Origin: Acidovorax sp.
GTDB taxonomy: Bacteria > Pseudomonadota > Gammaproteobacteria > Burkholderiales > Burkholderiaceae_C
Direction: 5' to 3'
NCBI RefSeq assembly: GCF_027492855.1
Contig: NZ_JAPUDY010000040.1
Location: 1 to 64,000 of the forward strand
Length of the DNA: 64,000 nucleotides
Shown: positions 14,948 to 23,424 of the stretch, in pieces
Layout of the letters: each line of letters begins with the position of its first letter
How positions within the stretch are numbered: the first letter of the stretch is position 1
Notes under the pieces: generated by a model
The model's input: the letters and a program-made list of their open reading frames with translations, nothing else
Told to the model about the DNA's origin: nothing
Database searches by the model: none
Translations under genes and position numbers: made by a program

Positions 14948-17900
14948 ATGGCTTCGCGCGACACGGCATCCCTGCAGGACCGATACACCACCCAGGAGGG
15001 CTGGGTCTACCTGACAGGCATGCAGGCACTGGTGCGTCTGCCACTCCAACAAAAGGCCCGTGACGCGGCCGCGGGCTGGAACACCGGCGGCTATATCTCC
15101 GGCTACCGCGGCTCGCCCATGGGGCGTTACGACATGGAGTTGTGGGCCGCCGACAAGGCACTCAAGGCGGCCAATGTGGTGTTCCGCCCCGGCCTCAACG
15201 AAGATCTGGCGGCCACGGCCATCTGGGGCTCGCAGTATGTGGGCACTTTCCCTGGCGCCCAGGTCGACGGCGTGTTCGGCATCTGGTACGGCAAGGGCCC
15301 AGGTGTGGACCGCTCGACCGACGCCCTGCGCCACGCCAACCTGGCCGGCACCTCGCCCAAGGGAGGGGTGGTCTGCCTGGCCGGTGACGATCATGGTGCC
15401 AAGAGCTCTACCGTGGCCAACTTCTCTGACCCGGTGTTCATCGCCGTGGGCATGCCCGTTCTTTACCCCAGCGACACCCAGGAGGTACTGGACTACGGCC
15501 TGCACGGCATCGCCATGAGCCGCTACTCGGGCTGCTGGGTCGGCCTCAAATTGGTCACGGACGTAGTCGAAGGCGGTGGTTCGGTCTACGTCGCGCCCGA
15601 CTCGCCATCCATCACCCTGCCCGAGCCGCCCAGCGTACCCAAAGACATGTTCGGCAGCGGCTTCCACATCCGCGGTTTTGACATGCCGATGGCGCAGGAA
15701 GATCGCCTCTACCACCACAAGATCGCCGCCGCCGTGGCCTATGCGCGCGCCAACGGCCTCAACCGCATCACCGCCGCCGCGCCCGGCGCCAAGGTCGGCA
15801 TCGTATCGGCCGGAAAGAGCTGGCAGGACGTGCTTCAGGCCCTGACCAACATGGGCATCCAGGGCATCGAAGGGGCGGAGGCTGCTGGCATCCGCCTGCT
15901 CAAGCTCGGCATGATCTGGCCGCTGGACCCGGTGGTGGTGCAGGAATTTGCCGAAGGCCTGTCCACCATCATCGTGGTCGAGGAAAAGCGCCCGCTGGTC
16001 GAAGAACAGTTGCGCGCCGTGCTCTATGGCGGCCCGGCCGCGCCGCAGATCGTGGGCAAGCACCTGGGCGGCACCGTTTTCGACCCCGCGCACGGCCCAC
16101 GTGCCTTCCCCAACGCGGCCGAAATTTCCCCGGCCCTGGTGGCCCAGGTGCTGGCCAGCGTCATGCAGCAGGTGCAACCCGGCTGCGCCCTGGCCGCTGC
16201 CAGTGGGGCGCCAAGCGCGACCAAAGGCCCCACGCCAGGCCTGCCCCAGCGCGTTCCGGGCTTTTGCTCCGGCTGCCCGCACAGCCGCTCCACGCGCCTG
16301 CCCGAAGGCAGCCGCGCGCTGGCCGGCATTGGCTGCCACACCATGGCCATGCTGGTGAACCCCAAGACCACCAGTGCACCGTCGCAGATGGGCGGCGAAG
16401 GCATGCACTGGCTAGGCCAGCAGCCGTTCACAAATGAAAAGCATGTGTTCGCCAACCTCGGCGACGGCACTTTCTCGCACTCGGGCTACTTGGCCGTGCG
16501 TCAGGCCGTGGCGGTGGGCGTGCCCATCACCTACAAGCTGCTCTACAACGGCTTCAACTCCATGACTGGCGGCCAGCCTTGCGAGAGCGGGCAGAGCCCG
16601 GCCATGATCCTCACCAGCCTGGCCGGTGAAGGCGTGAAAAAGATGGCCGTGGTCACCGACGAGCCCGAGCGCTACCAGGGTGTGACGCTGCCCGAAGGCG
16701 TGCTGGTGCACCACCGCGACCGCATGGACGCCGTGATGCGCGAGTTCCGCGAGTTTCCCGGTGTCTCCGTCATCCTGTACGACCAGCCCTGTGCCACCGA
16801 GCGTCGGCGCCTGCGCAAGCGCGGCAAGTGGGCCGACCCGGCCAAGCGCAGCTTCATCAACCCTGCCGTGTGCGAGGGCTGTGGCGACTGCGGCCAGGCC
16901 TCTGGCTGCATGTCCATCGAACCGCTGGAAACCGAGCTGGGCCGCAAGCGTCGCATCAATCAAGCCAGCTGCAACAAGGACTACACCTGCGTCGACGGCT
17001 TCTGCCCCAGCTTTGTTACGGTGCACGGTGGCGCCTTGCGCAAGTCGACCAAGGCGGACGCGGCACCGGCCAAGCCCGAATGGACCGCTCCACTGCCCGA
17101 ACCCGCTGTGCCGGCCCTGACCGCGTTGCACAGCGTGCTGGTGGGGGGCATTGGCGGCACGGGCGTGGTCACCATCGGCCAGACCTTGGCCATGGCCGCC
17201 CATCTGGAGGGCGCCTACAGCTCCAACCTGGACGTGACCGGCCTGTCGCAGAAATACGGCGCCGTGCACTCCCATGTGCGCTTTGCACCCGACCCCAAGA
17301 TGCTGCACGCCACCCGCATCGGTGCGGGCGAGGCCCACACTCTGATCGGCTGCGATCTGATCGTGGCCGCTGGTGACGATTCGGTCAGCCGCCTGAACCC
17401 CGCGCACAGCCAGGCCGTGGCCTGCACCGACATGATTCCCACGGCCGACTTTGCCCGCAACCCCGACTGGCAGGCCAATGGTGCCGTGCTGACGCAGCGC
17501 CTGAGCGATCTGCTGGGCGAACGCGCCCTGCTGCTCGAAGGCCAGCGCCTGGCCACCGCCTTGCTGGGCGACCCGATTGCTTCCAACATGTTCATGCTGG
17601 GTGCGGCCTGGCAGCGCGGGCAGATTCCGCTGAAGCTCTCCTCCATCGAGCGTGCCATAGAACTCAATGGCGTGGCCGTGGCTATGAACAAGGGCGCCTT
17701 CCTGTGGGGCCGCCGCGCCGCGCACGACCTGGCCGCCGTGGAGCGCTGGGTGAAAGAACGTCAACCGAGCAACGTCATCACCTTCGTGCCGCGCACCAAG
17801 CGCAGTCTGGAAGACACCCTGCGCCACCGCAGCGAACACCTGGTGGCCCACACCGGCGAGGCTCTGGCCCAACGCTACCGCGCCTTCGTGGACAAGGTGC

Positions 17901-18457
17901 GTGCCACCGAGGCCAAACTGGGTAGCGGCGACGCCCTGGCGCGTGCCGTGGCCCACAACTACCACCGCCTGCTGGCCGTCAAGGACGAGTGGGAAGTGGC
18001 GCGCCTGTACAGCCACCCCGACTTCAAGGCGGCGCTGGCACGCGACTTTGAGGGCGAATACACGCTGCACTTCCACCTGGGCGCCTGGCCCTTTGCCAAG
18101 AAGGACGCCGACACCGGTGCCCTGCGCAAGGCCGAAATCGGCCCCTGGATGTTGTCCGCCATGGGTTGGATGGCGCGCTTCAAGGGCCTGCGCGGCAGCT
18201 GGATGGACCCATTCCGCAACAACGCCGAGCGCCGCCTCGACCAGAGCCTGCTGGCCCAGTACGAGGCCGACATCGACGGCCTGCTGGCCCGGCTCACGGC
18301 CGAGCGTCTGCCTGCGGCGGTGAAGCTGGCGTCCCTGCCCCAGGGCATCCGTGGTTATGGCCATGTGAAGCAGGCCCAGGCCCAGACCGCCGCCACGCAG
18401 CGCCAGCAGTTGCTGGAAGAGTTGCAGGCACCCGCCGCCGTGGCCCGCGTGGCCTGA
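14948..18457 (+). CDS. Indolepyruvate ferredoxin oxidoreductase, fused alpha-gamma type
   Basis: This 1169-residue enzyme oxidatively decarboxylates a 2-oxoacid (arylpyruvate or related) to the acyl-CoA, passing electrons to ferredoxin. A pyrimidine-binding domain leads, starting near WVYLTGMQALVRLPLQQK. The thiamine-binding part has CSGCPHSR, GIGCHTMAM and NLGDGTFSHSGY...NGFNSMTGGQP in the middle. Iron-sulfur cysteines are in CEGCGDCGQASGC and CNKDYTCVDGFCPS (about residues 640-690). The catalytic gamma domain begins VGGIGGTGVVTIGQTLAMAAHLEG (about residue 735), and the tail is the extra C-terminal domain seen in the proteobacterial single-chain form. It is the first gene of the cluster, 168 bases from the LysR gene. 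A piece of a second copy of this gene lies at 22236-22405. Confidence 0.92.
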   Translation: MASRDTASLQDRYTTQEGWVYLTGMQALVRLPLQQKARDAAAGWNTGGYISGYRGSPMGRYDMELWAADKALKAANVVFRPGLNEDLAATAIWGSQYVGTFPGAQVDGVFGIWYGKGPGVDRSTDALRHANLAGTSPKGGVVCLAGDDHGAKSSTVANFSDPVFIAVGMPVLYPSDTQEVLDYGLHGIAMSRYSGCWVGLKLVTDVVEGGGSVYVAPDSPSITLPEPPSVPKDMFGSGFHIRGFDMPMAQEDRLYHHKIAAAVAYARANGLNRITAAAPGAKVGIVSAGKSWQDVLQALTNMGIQGIEGAEAAGIRLLKLGMIWPLDPVVVQEFAEGLSTIIVVEEKRPLVEEQLRAVLYGGPAAPQIVGKHLGGTVFDPAHGPRAFPNAAEISPALVAQVLASVMQQVQPGCALAAASGAPSATKGPTPGLPQRVPGFCSGCPHSRSTRLPEGSRALAGIGCHTMAMLVNPKTTSAPSQMGGEGMHWLGQQPFTNEKHVFANLGDGTFSHSGYLAVRQAVAVGVPITYKLLYNGFNSMTGGQPCESGQSPAMILTSLAGEGVKKMAVVTDEPERYQGVTLPEGVLVHHRDRMDAVMREFREFPGVSVILYDQPCATERRRLRKRGKWADPAKRSFINPAVCEGCGDCGQASGCMSIEPLETELGRKRRINQASCNKDYTCVDGFCPSFVTVHGGALRKSTKADAAPAKPEWTAPLPEPAVPALTALHSVLVGGIGGTGVVTIGQTLAMAAHLEGAYSSNLDVTGLSQKYGAVHSHVRFAPDPKMLHATRIGAGEAHTLIGCDLIVAAGDDSVSRLNPAHSQAVACTDMIPTADFARNPDWQANGAVLTQRLSDLLGERALLLEGQRLATALLGDPIASNMFMLGAAWQRGQIPLKLSSIERAIELNGVAVAMNKGAFLWGRRAAHDLAAVERWVKERQPSNVITFVPRTKRSLEDTLRHRSEHLVAHTGEALAQRYRAFVDKVRATEAKLGSGDALARAVAHNYHRLLAVKDEWEVARLYSHPDFKAALARDFEGEYTLHFHLGAWPFAKKDADTGALRKAEIGPWMLSAMGWMARFKGLRGSWMDPFRNNAERRLDQSLLAQYEADIDGLLARLTAERLPAAVKLASLPQGIRGYGHVKQAQAQTAATQRQQLLEELQAPAAVARVA

Positions 18458-18505
18458 AGCGATACACCCCCAAACCCATAAACACCACACCCCACGGACC
18501 ATCCC

Positions 18506-19972
18506 ATGGTGATGCCTACACGAACCGACACCCATATCCACCTGGCCGAGCACATCCCCGCGGACATGCGCCAGACCTTCCTGGCGCAGCGCGCCGCCTA
18601 CAAAAAAAACCGCATGTCCAGCCTGGCCGAGCGCCGCGATGATCTGCGCGCCATCCACCGCCTGCTGCTGGAAAACCGCGAAGCCCTGGTCGAAGCCATC
18701 AACCAGGACTACGGTTGCCGCAGCCGCTTCGAGTCCCTGTTCGCCGAAATGCTGCAGGGCCAGGAATCGGCGCTGTCGGCCATTCACGACCTGCGCGGCT
18801 GGATGAAGAAGCGCAAGCGCGGCGTGGACATGACGCAATACCCGCTGGCCAGCGCCTACACCTTCCCCCAGCCGGTGGGCGTGGTAGGCATCGTCGTGCC
18901 CTGGAACTTCCCTGTGGCCATGACCTTCCAGCCGCTGATAAGCGCCTTTGCCGCCGGCAACCGCGCCATGGTCAAGATGTCGGAAAACTCGCAGAACCTG
19001 GCACGCCTGCTCAAGACCCTGGCACCGCGCTACTTTGCGCACGACAAGCTGGCCATCTTTGAAGACGGTGGCGCTGGCCAGTCCGTGGGCCCGCAGTTCA
19101 CCCAGCTGCCGTTCGACCACCTGTTCTTCACCGGCTCGCCGCAGACCGGCAAGGCCGTCATGGCCAACTGCGCGGCCAACCTCACGCCGGTAACGCTGGA
19201 ACTGGGCGGCAAGTCGCCCTGCGTGGTCGCGCCCGATTTCCCGCTGGAGAAGGCTGCCGATCGCATCCTGTGGGCAAAGATGCTCAACGCCGGACAGATC
19301 TGCACCAACGTGGACTACCTATTCCTGCCCGCGGCCAGCGTGGACGGCTTCGTCGCGCACGCCCAGCGCATCGTGGCGCAGCGTTACCCCGACATCACCA
19401 ACGGCGACTACACCGCCATCATCGACCAGCGCCAGTACGACCGGCTGCAGGAAACCCTGGCCGACGCCAAGGCCAAGGGCGCGCGCATCGTGCCCCTGTG
19501 CCCCGGACAAAAGGGCGATCCGGCACGGCGCATCATGCCGCCGGTGGCAGTGCTGGACGTGCACGACGGCATGCTCATCATGCAGCGCGAGATCTTCGGC
19601 CCGCTGCTGCCGATCATGACCTACGGCAACAAGGAACATGTGGTGGACTACATCGGCGCACACCACAGCCCGCTGGCGCTCTACCTCTACACCTACGACC
19701 GTGCGTTGCAGGACTACTACCTCACCCACACCCTGTCCGGTGGTGTGACCGTGAACGACATCCTGCTCCACGGCGCCCAGCACGACCTACCGTTTGGCGG
19801 AGTGGGCCACAGCGGCATGGGGCATTACCACGGCTACGAGGGCTTCCTGACCTTCTCCAAGCTGCGCCCGGTGTTCAAGCAAAGCCGTCTGCGCGGGCTG
19901 GACTTCCTGATGCCGCCCTACAAGGGCCTGCCCAGCAAGATGCTGGACTTCATGTTCTGGCGCAACCGTTAA
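18506..19972 (+). CDS. Coniferyl-aldehyde-dehydrogenase-like aldehyde dehydrogenase
   Basis: The 488-residue enzyme belongs to the aldehyde dehydrogenase superfamily and oxidises an aldehyde to the acid with NAD(P)+. PWNFPVAMTFQPL, FTGSPQTGKAVM, the glutamate in LELGGKSP and the nucleophile cysteine in NAGQICTNVDY are all present. The C-terminal PFGGVGHSGMGHYHGYEGF is the version seen in coniferyl aldehyde dehydrogenases (CalB), which act on aromatic aldehydes, but this subfamily also contains medium-chain aldehyde enzymes. It starts 49 bases after the oxidoreductase gene, so the two are cotranscribed. It would follow the GMC alcohol dehydrogenase in a pathway. Confidence 0.85.
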   Translation: MVMPTRTDTHIHLAEHIPADMRQTFLAQRAAYKKNRMSSLAERRDDLRAIHRLLLENREALVEAINQDYGCRSRFESLFAEMLQGQESALSAIHDLRGWMKKRKRGVDMTQYPLASAYTFPQPVGVVGIVVPWNFPVAMTFQPLISAFAAGNRAMVKMSENSQNLARLLKTLAPRYFAHDKLAIFEDGGAGQSVGPQFTQLPFDHLFFTGSPQTGKAVMANCAANLTPVTLELGGKSPCVVAPDFPLEKAADRILWAKMLNAGQICTNVDYLFLPAASVDGFVAHAQRIVAQRYPDITNGDYTAIIDQRQYDRLQETLADAKAKGARIVPLCPGQKGDPARRIMPPVAVLDVHDGMLIMQREIFGPLLPIMTYGNKEHVVDYIGAHHSPLALYLYTYDRALQDYYLTHTLSGGVTVNDILLHGAQHDLPFGGVGHSGMGHYHGYEGFLTFSKLRPVFKQSRLRGLDFLMPPYKGLPSKMLDFMFWRNR

Positions 19973-19984
19973 AGGCCACCGACC

Positions 19985-20476
19985 ATGAGCCAGCCTGTGT
20001 CAATCCCCGCCGCGTTTGACGACTGGTGCACCCTGGCGCAGCGGCGCCTGCCCAACTTCCTGTTCGGCTATGTCGATGGCGGAAGCCTGGACGAGCACAC
20101 TTTGCGCGCCAACGTCAGCGCCTGGCGCCAGGTGCACCTGCGCCAGCATGTGCTGCGCGATGTGTCGGCTTGCCAGAGCGGCATCCGCTTCTTCGGCGTG
20201 GACGCCCGCGTGCCCCTGGCCCCTGGCTCCGGTGGGGCTGGGTGGTGTGCTGCGCAGGCGTGGCGAGGTGCAGCACGCTGGTCTTCACCGTGGACCTGGC
20301 CGACGTGCGCCATGGCATGGACGGCGGTGGTGGTGCGGGTGCGGCGCTGCGCCGCCTGGGCTCTGTGGCTGCGCATCCGCGCTGGGCCTGGGACGTGGCG
20401 CTGCCGCGCATCACCGAAGCCTTGGCTGGGCGTGGCCGATCTGGCCACCGTAAGACGCCAGCACGTGGCGGATTGA
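19985..20476 (+). pseudogene. Internally deleted remnant of an L-2-hydroxyacid dehydrogenase gene
   Basis: The first about 75 codons (MSQPVSIPAAFDDW..., QRRLPNFLFGYVDGGSLDE) match the intact gene at 25332 almost residue for residue. At about 20216 the frame shifts. In other frames the text continues with GLGGVLRRRGEVQ, then FTVDLADVRHGMDGGGG, WDVAL, LPRITEALAGRG, and finally LGVADLATVRRQHVAD followed by a stop that aligns with the true C-terminus of the intact gene. The blocks stay in order but about two thirds of the gene is lost in several deletions, including the SNHGGRQLDG active-site strand. It cannot encode a working enzyme. It is a decayed duplicate of the gene at 25332 and marks an earlier copy of that part of the cluster. 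Confidence 0.9.
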
Positions 20477-20536
20477 AACGACGCGGCACAACCTTTTTTC
20501 ACCCACTCACACCATAAACCATAAGGAGACAAAACC

Positions 20537-22141
20537 ATGAGTGAAATCCACGACTACGTCGTTGTCGGCGGCGGCCCGGGCGGCTGCCCGGTCGCCAACC
20601 GTCTCTCGGCCGACGGGCGCACCCGCGTGTGCCTGATCGAGGCCGGCGGTGACAACCAGCACGTGACGGTGCGCGTGCCGCTGCTGCTGATCGCCAATGT
20701 GCCGAAGAAGAACGGTTTCAACTGGTCCTTCGACACTGTGCCCCAGAAGGGGCTGAACGGTCGGGTCGGCTTTCAACCGCGCGGCAAGGGGATGGGCGGC
20801 TCGTCGGCGATCAACGCGCTGGTCTACATGCGCGGCCACCCCGGCGATTACGACGAATGGGAAGCCCTGGGTTGCCCGGGTTGGGGCTACAAGGACGTGC
20901 TGCCGATCTTTCGCAAGTCGGAGAACAACGAAGTCTTCCGCGACGAATTCCACGGCCAGGGCGGCGAGCTCAACGTTGCGGCGCTGCGCACCGACAACCG
21001 CTACCACCAGATCCTGACGGACATGCTGCGCGACGCTGGCGTGCGCGAAACCGACCCCAACGGGGCTGAGCAGGAGGGCTACAGCATCGCCCAGGTGATG
21101 CAGAAGAACGGCGAGCGCTGTTCCGCCGCAAACGCCTTCATCGACCCGATCCGCGACCAACGCAAGAACCTGATGATCCACCTGAACACCCAGGTGATGC
21201 GCATCGTGTTCGAAGGCAAACGCGCAGTGGGCGTGGAGGTGATGCACAAAGGGCAAGCCCGCATCATCCGCGCTGCCAAGGAAGTCATCCTGGCAGCCGG
21301 TGCGCTGCAGACACCGCAGTTGCTGCAGCTCTCGGGCGTGGGCCGTGCCAGCGACCTGCAGCCGCTGGGCATCACCATGGTGCACGACCTGCCCGAGGTG
21401 GGCTATCAGCTGTCGGACCACCCGGACTTCATCCTGGGCTACCACATCCCCGACGCCGACGGCCTGCTGGGCATGTCGCCCAAGGGGCTGTTCGGTTTGT
21501 GGAAACAATGGGGCCGCTACAAGGTCGAGCGCCGCGGTACGTTCACGTCGAACTTTGCCGAGATCAATGGCTTCATGCGCCTGACTCCGCAGAGTCCGCG
21601 GCCGGAAGTGCAGTACGAGTTTGTCGTCGGACTGGCCATCGACCATGCGCGTACGCTGGAGCCGCGCCACGGCCTGTCCTGCCACATCCTGGGCCTGCGC
21701 CCCAAGAGCCGGGGTTCGGTCAAGCTCCAGAGTACTCGCTGGGACGATGCGCCACTGATCGACCCGAATTTCCTGGACCACCCCGACGATGTGCGCGAGA
21801 TGGTCAAGGGCGCCAAGCATATCGACCGCATTGTCAAGCAGTCCAAACAGTTGGGGCCCCGCATCAAGCGGGATCTGTTCACCGCCGATTGCCATACCGA
21901 TGCCGACTGGGAGGCGGTGATCCGTGCGCGCGCCGACACCAACTACCACCCGGTGGGCAGCTGCCGCATGGGCACCGACGCCAAGGCAGTGGTGGATGCG
22001 CGCAGCCTCAAGGTCAACGGGGTGGAGGGCCTGCGCATCTCCGATGCGTCGGTCATGCCCGCCATCACCGGCGGCAACACCACGGCGCCAACGGTGCTCA
22101 TCTCGGAGAAGTGCGCCGAGTTCATCCTGGCGGGGCGCTAA
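20537..22141 (+). CDS. GMC-family FAD-dependent alcohol dehydrogenase
   Basis: The 534-residue flavoprotein belongs to the glucose-methanol-choline oxidoreductases and oxidises a primary alcohol to the aldehyde. The FAD fold starts YVVVGGGPGGCPVANRLS (residues 7-24). The first family signature is RGKGMGGSSAINALVYMRG (about residue 80-98), and the second lies around AAGALQTPQLLQLSGVG. The catalytic pair is in NYHPVGSCRMG (His) and TGGNTTAPT (Asn) near the end. AAGGAG at 20523-20528 is a good ribosome site before ATG 20537. It is similar in size to choline and polyethylene-glycol dehydrogenases, but the substrate is unknown. It is flanked on both sides by decayed fragments, yet it looks intact. 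Confidence 0.9.
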   Translation: MSEIHDYVVVGGGPGGCPVANRLSADGRTRVCLIEAGGDNQHVTVRVPLLLIANVPKKNGFNWSFDTVPQKGLNGRVGFQPRGKGMGGSSAINALVYMRGHPGDYDEWEALGCPGWGYKDVLPIFRKSENNEVFRDEFHGQGGELNVAALRTDNRYHQILTDMLRDAGVRETDPNGAEQEGYSIAQVMQKNGERCSAANAFIDPIRDQRKNLMIHLNTQVMRIVFEGKRAVGVEVMHKGQARIIRAAKEVILAAGALQTPQLLQLSGVGRASDLQPLGITMVHDLPEVGYQLSDHPDFILGYHIPDADGLLGMSPKGLFGLWKQWGRYKVERRGTFTSNFAEINGFMRLTPQSPRPEVQYEFVVGLAIDHARTLEPRHGLSCHILGLRPKSRGSVKLQSTRWDDAPLIDPNFLDHPDDVREMVKGAKHIDRIVKQSKQLGPRIKRDLFTADCHTDADWEAVIRARADTNYHPVGSCRMGTDAKAVVDARSLKVNGVEGLRISDASVMPAITGGNTTAPTVLISEKCAEFILAGR

Positions 22142-22150
22142 GTAGAGGCC

Positions 22151-22405
22151 ATGGACGAGGCGCAACTACTGCAATGCATCGTGCAGCACTGCGGCGAGGC
22201 CTGCGTGGTGGCGCCGCAGGACGTGGCCCAGCGCACGCTCATCGGCTGTGACCTCATCGTGGCCGCGGGCGACGAATCCGTCAGCCGCCTGGACCCGGCA
22301 CGCAGCCAGGCCGACGCCGCTGCACGCCAGCGGGAGCAACTGCTCGCAACCCTGCAGGGCCTTGCAACGCCATCCACATCGCCGGCGTTGGCTTCGGCCG
22401 CATGA
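22151..22405 (+). pseudogene. Chimeric remnant: GlcD-type oxidase start fused to oxidoreductase fragments
   Basis: An 84-codon frame is a mosaic. Codons 1-30 (LLQCIVQHCGEACVVAP...AQRTL) match the start of the FAD oxidase at 27514 (LLHRIVRHCGEACVVAP). The next about 27 (IGCDLIVAAGDESVSRLDPA) match an internal stretch of the ferredoxin oxidoreductase near 17347, and the rest (RQREQLLATLQGLATP) matches the C-terminus of that same gene near 18400. All three joins are in frame or nearly so. No single function can be assigned; it reads as debris from recombination between duplicated cluster segments. It has an ATG 9 bases after the upstream stop and might still be translated. Confidence 0.85.
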
Positions 22406-22445
22406 ATAAACAAGAAAAGCAGCTTTTCACACAAGGAGACAACCC

Positions 22446-23420
22446 ATGAAACTTTCTCATCCTCTGCGATGCATCCTGGTCGCCGCTGGCTTGATGCTGG
22501 TCGCAGCCGCGCAAGCTCAATCTGACAAACCCATCTCGGTGGTAGTGGCCTACCCTGCAGGAGGCCAAGCCGATGTGACCGGGCGAATCGTGTTGCCCAC
22601 CATGCAAAAGGTGCTTGGCCCGCCGCTGGTGGTGGACAACGTCTCCGGCGCCGCTGGCTCCATCGGCTCGCAGAAAGTGCATGACGCCAAACCCGACGGC
22701 CAGACCATCATGGTGGCTACACCCATTGAACTCGTACAGACGCCCATGGCCATGCGCACCAAGTACGTGTCAGAGGACTTCCGGCTGGTCGGACAAATCG
22801 CCAGCACCTACATGATGCTGGTCACACGACCAGACCTGCCTGTGAGCAATTTGTCCGAGGTGATTGCTTTGGCAAAGAAATCAGAAGGAAAGGAACTGTC
22901 CTACGGCACCACTGGCCGCGGCACCATCTATCACCTGGTCGCTGAGCGATTCGCCCGGGATACCGGTGTGAAGCTGCTGCACGTTCCCTACAAGGGTGCG
23001 GCCCAGATCTTCAGTGACCTGGCCGGTGGACAGATCGACATGGTGTTCATGCCTCTGGGTGGCCCGGTGGCCGGCATGATCCAGACCGGCAAGTTCAAGG
23101 CCATCGCCTACACCGGCCCGACACGCCACCCGAGCTTTCCCAACGTGCCCACCATGAACGAAACCAAACTCGTTCAAGACTTTGTGTTCGACGTCTGGGC
23201 AGGCGTGGTGGTTCCCAAGAACACCCCCGATGCCACCGTTGAGCGCTTGAGCAGCGCTTTGAATGAGGCCCTGCGCCAAGACAACGTCCGCAAAGAACTT
23301 GCTGCCAGTGGCGCGATACCGTCCTCGCCCATGAGCGCGGCAGATGCCCAGAAGTTCTACTCTGCCGAAATCACCCGCTACCGGGCGATTGGCAAGGCCA
23401 TCAATCTGCAGCCGGAATAA
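22446..23420 (+). CDS. Bug-family tripartite-tricarboxylate-type periplasmic binding protein
   Basis: This 324-residue protein has a signal peptide (about residues 1-25, cleaved after AAAQAQ) and the Bug family fold. The conserved [30 protein letters not shown] and [18 protein letters not shown] segments are present. Bug proteins bind carboxylates or other small ligands in the periplasm and are very numerous in Comamonadaceae. The membrane subunits are not nearby, so it may pair with distant TctAB or act as a sensor. AAGGAGA at 22433-22439 precedes the ATG at 22446. Its place in the cluster suggests that it binds the cluster substrate. Confidence 0.9.
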   Translation: MKLSHPLRCILVAAGLMLVAAAQAQSDKPISVVVAYPAGGQADVTGRIVLPTMQKVLGPPLVVDNVSGAAGSIGSQKVHDAKPDGQTIMVATPIELVQTPMAMRTKYVSEDFRLVGQIASTYMMLVTRPDLPVSNLSEVIALAKKSEGKELSYGTTGRGTIYHLVAERFARDTGVKLLHVPYKGAAQIFSDLAGGQIDMVFMPLGGPVAGMIQTGKFKAIAYTGPTRHPSFPNVPTMNETKLVQDFVFDVWAGVVVPKNTPDATVERLSSALNEALRQDNVRKELAASGAIPSSPMSAADAQKFYSAEITRYRAIGKAINLQPE

Positions 23421-23424
23421 GACC

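Noticed and set aside
19985-20476. A separate functional 163-residue protein
   Set aside because: After about 75 codons the translated text is out of frame with the paralogue, and the homologous blocks continue in other frames.
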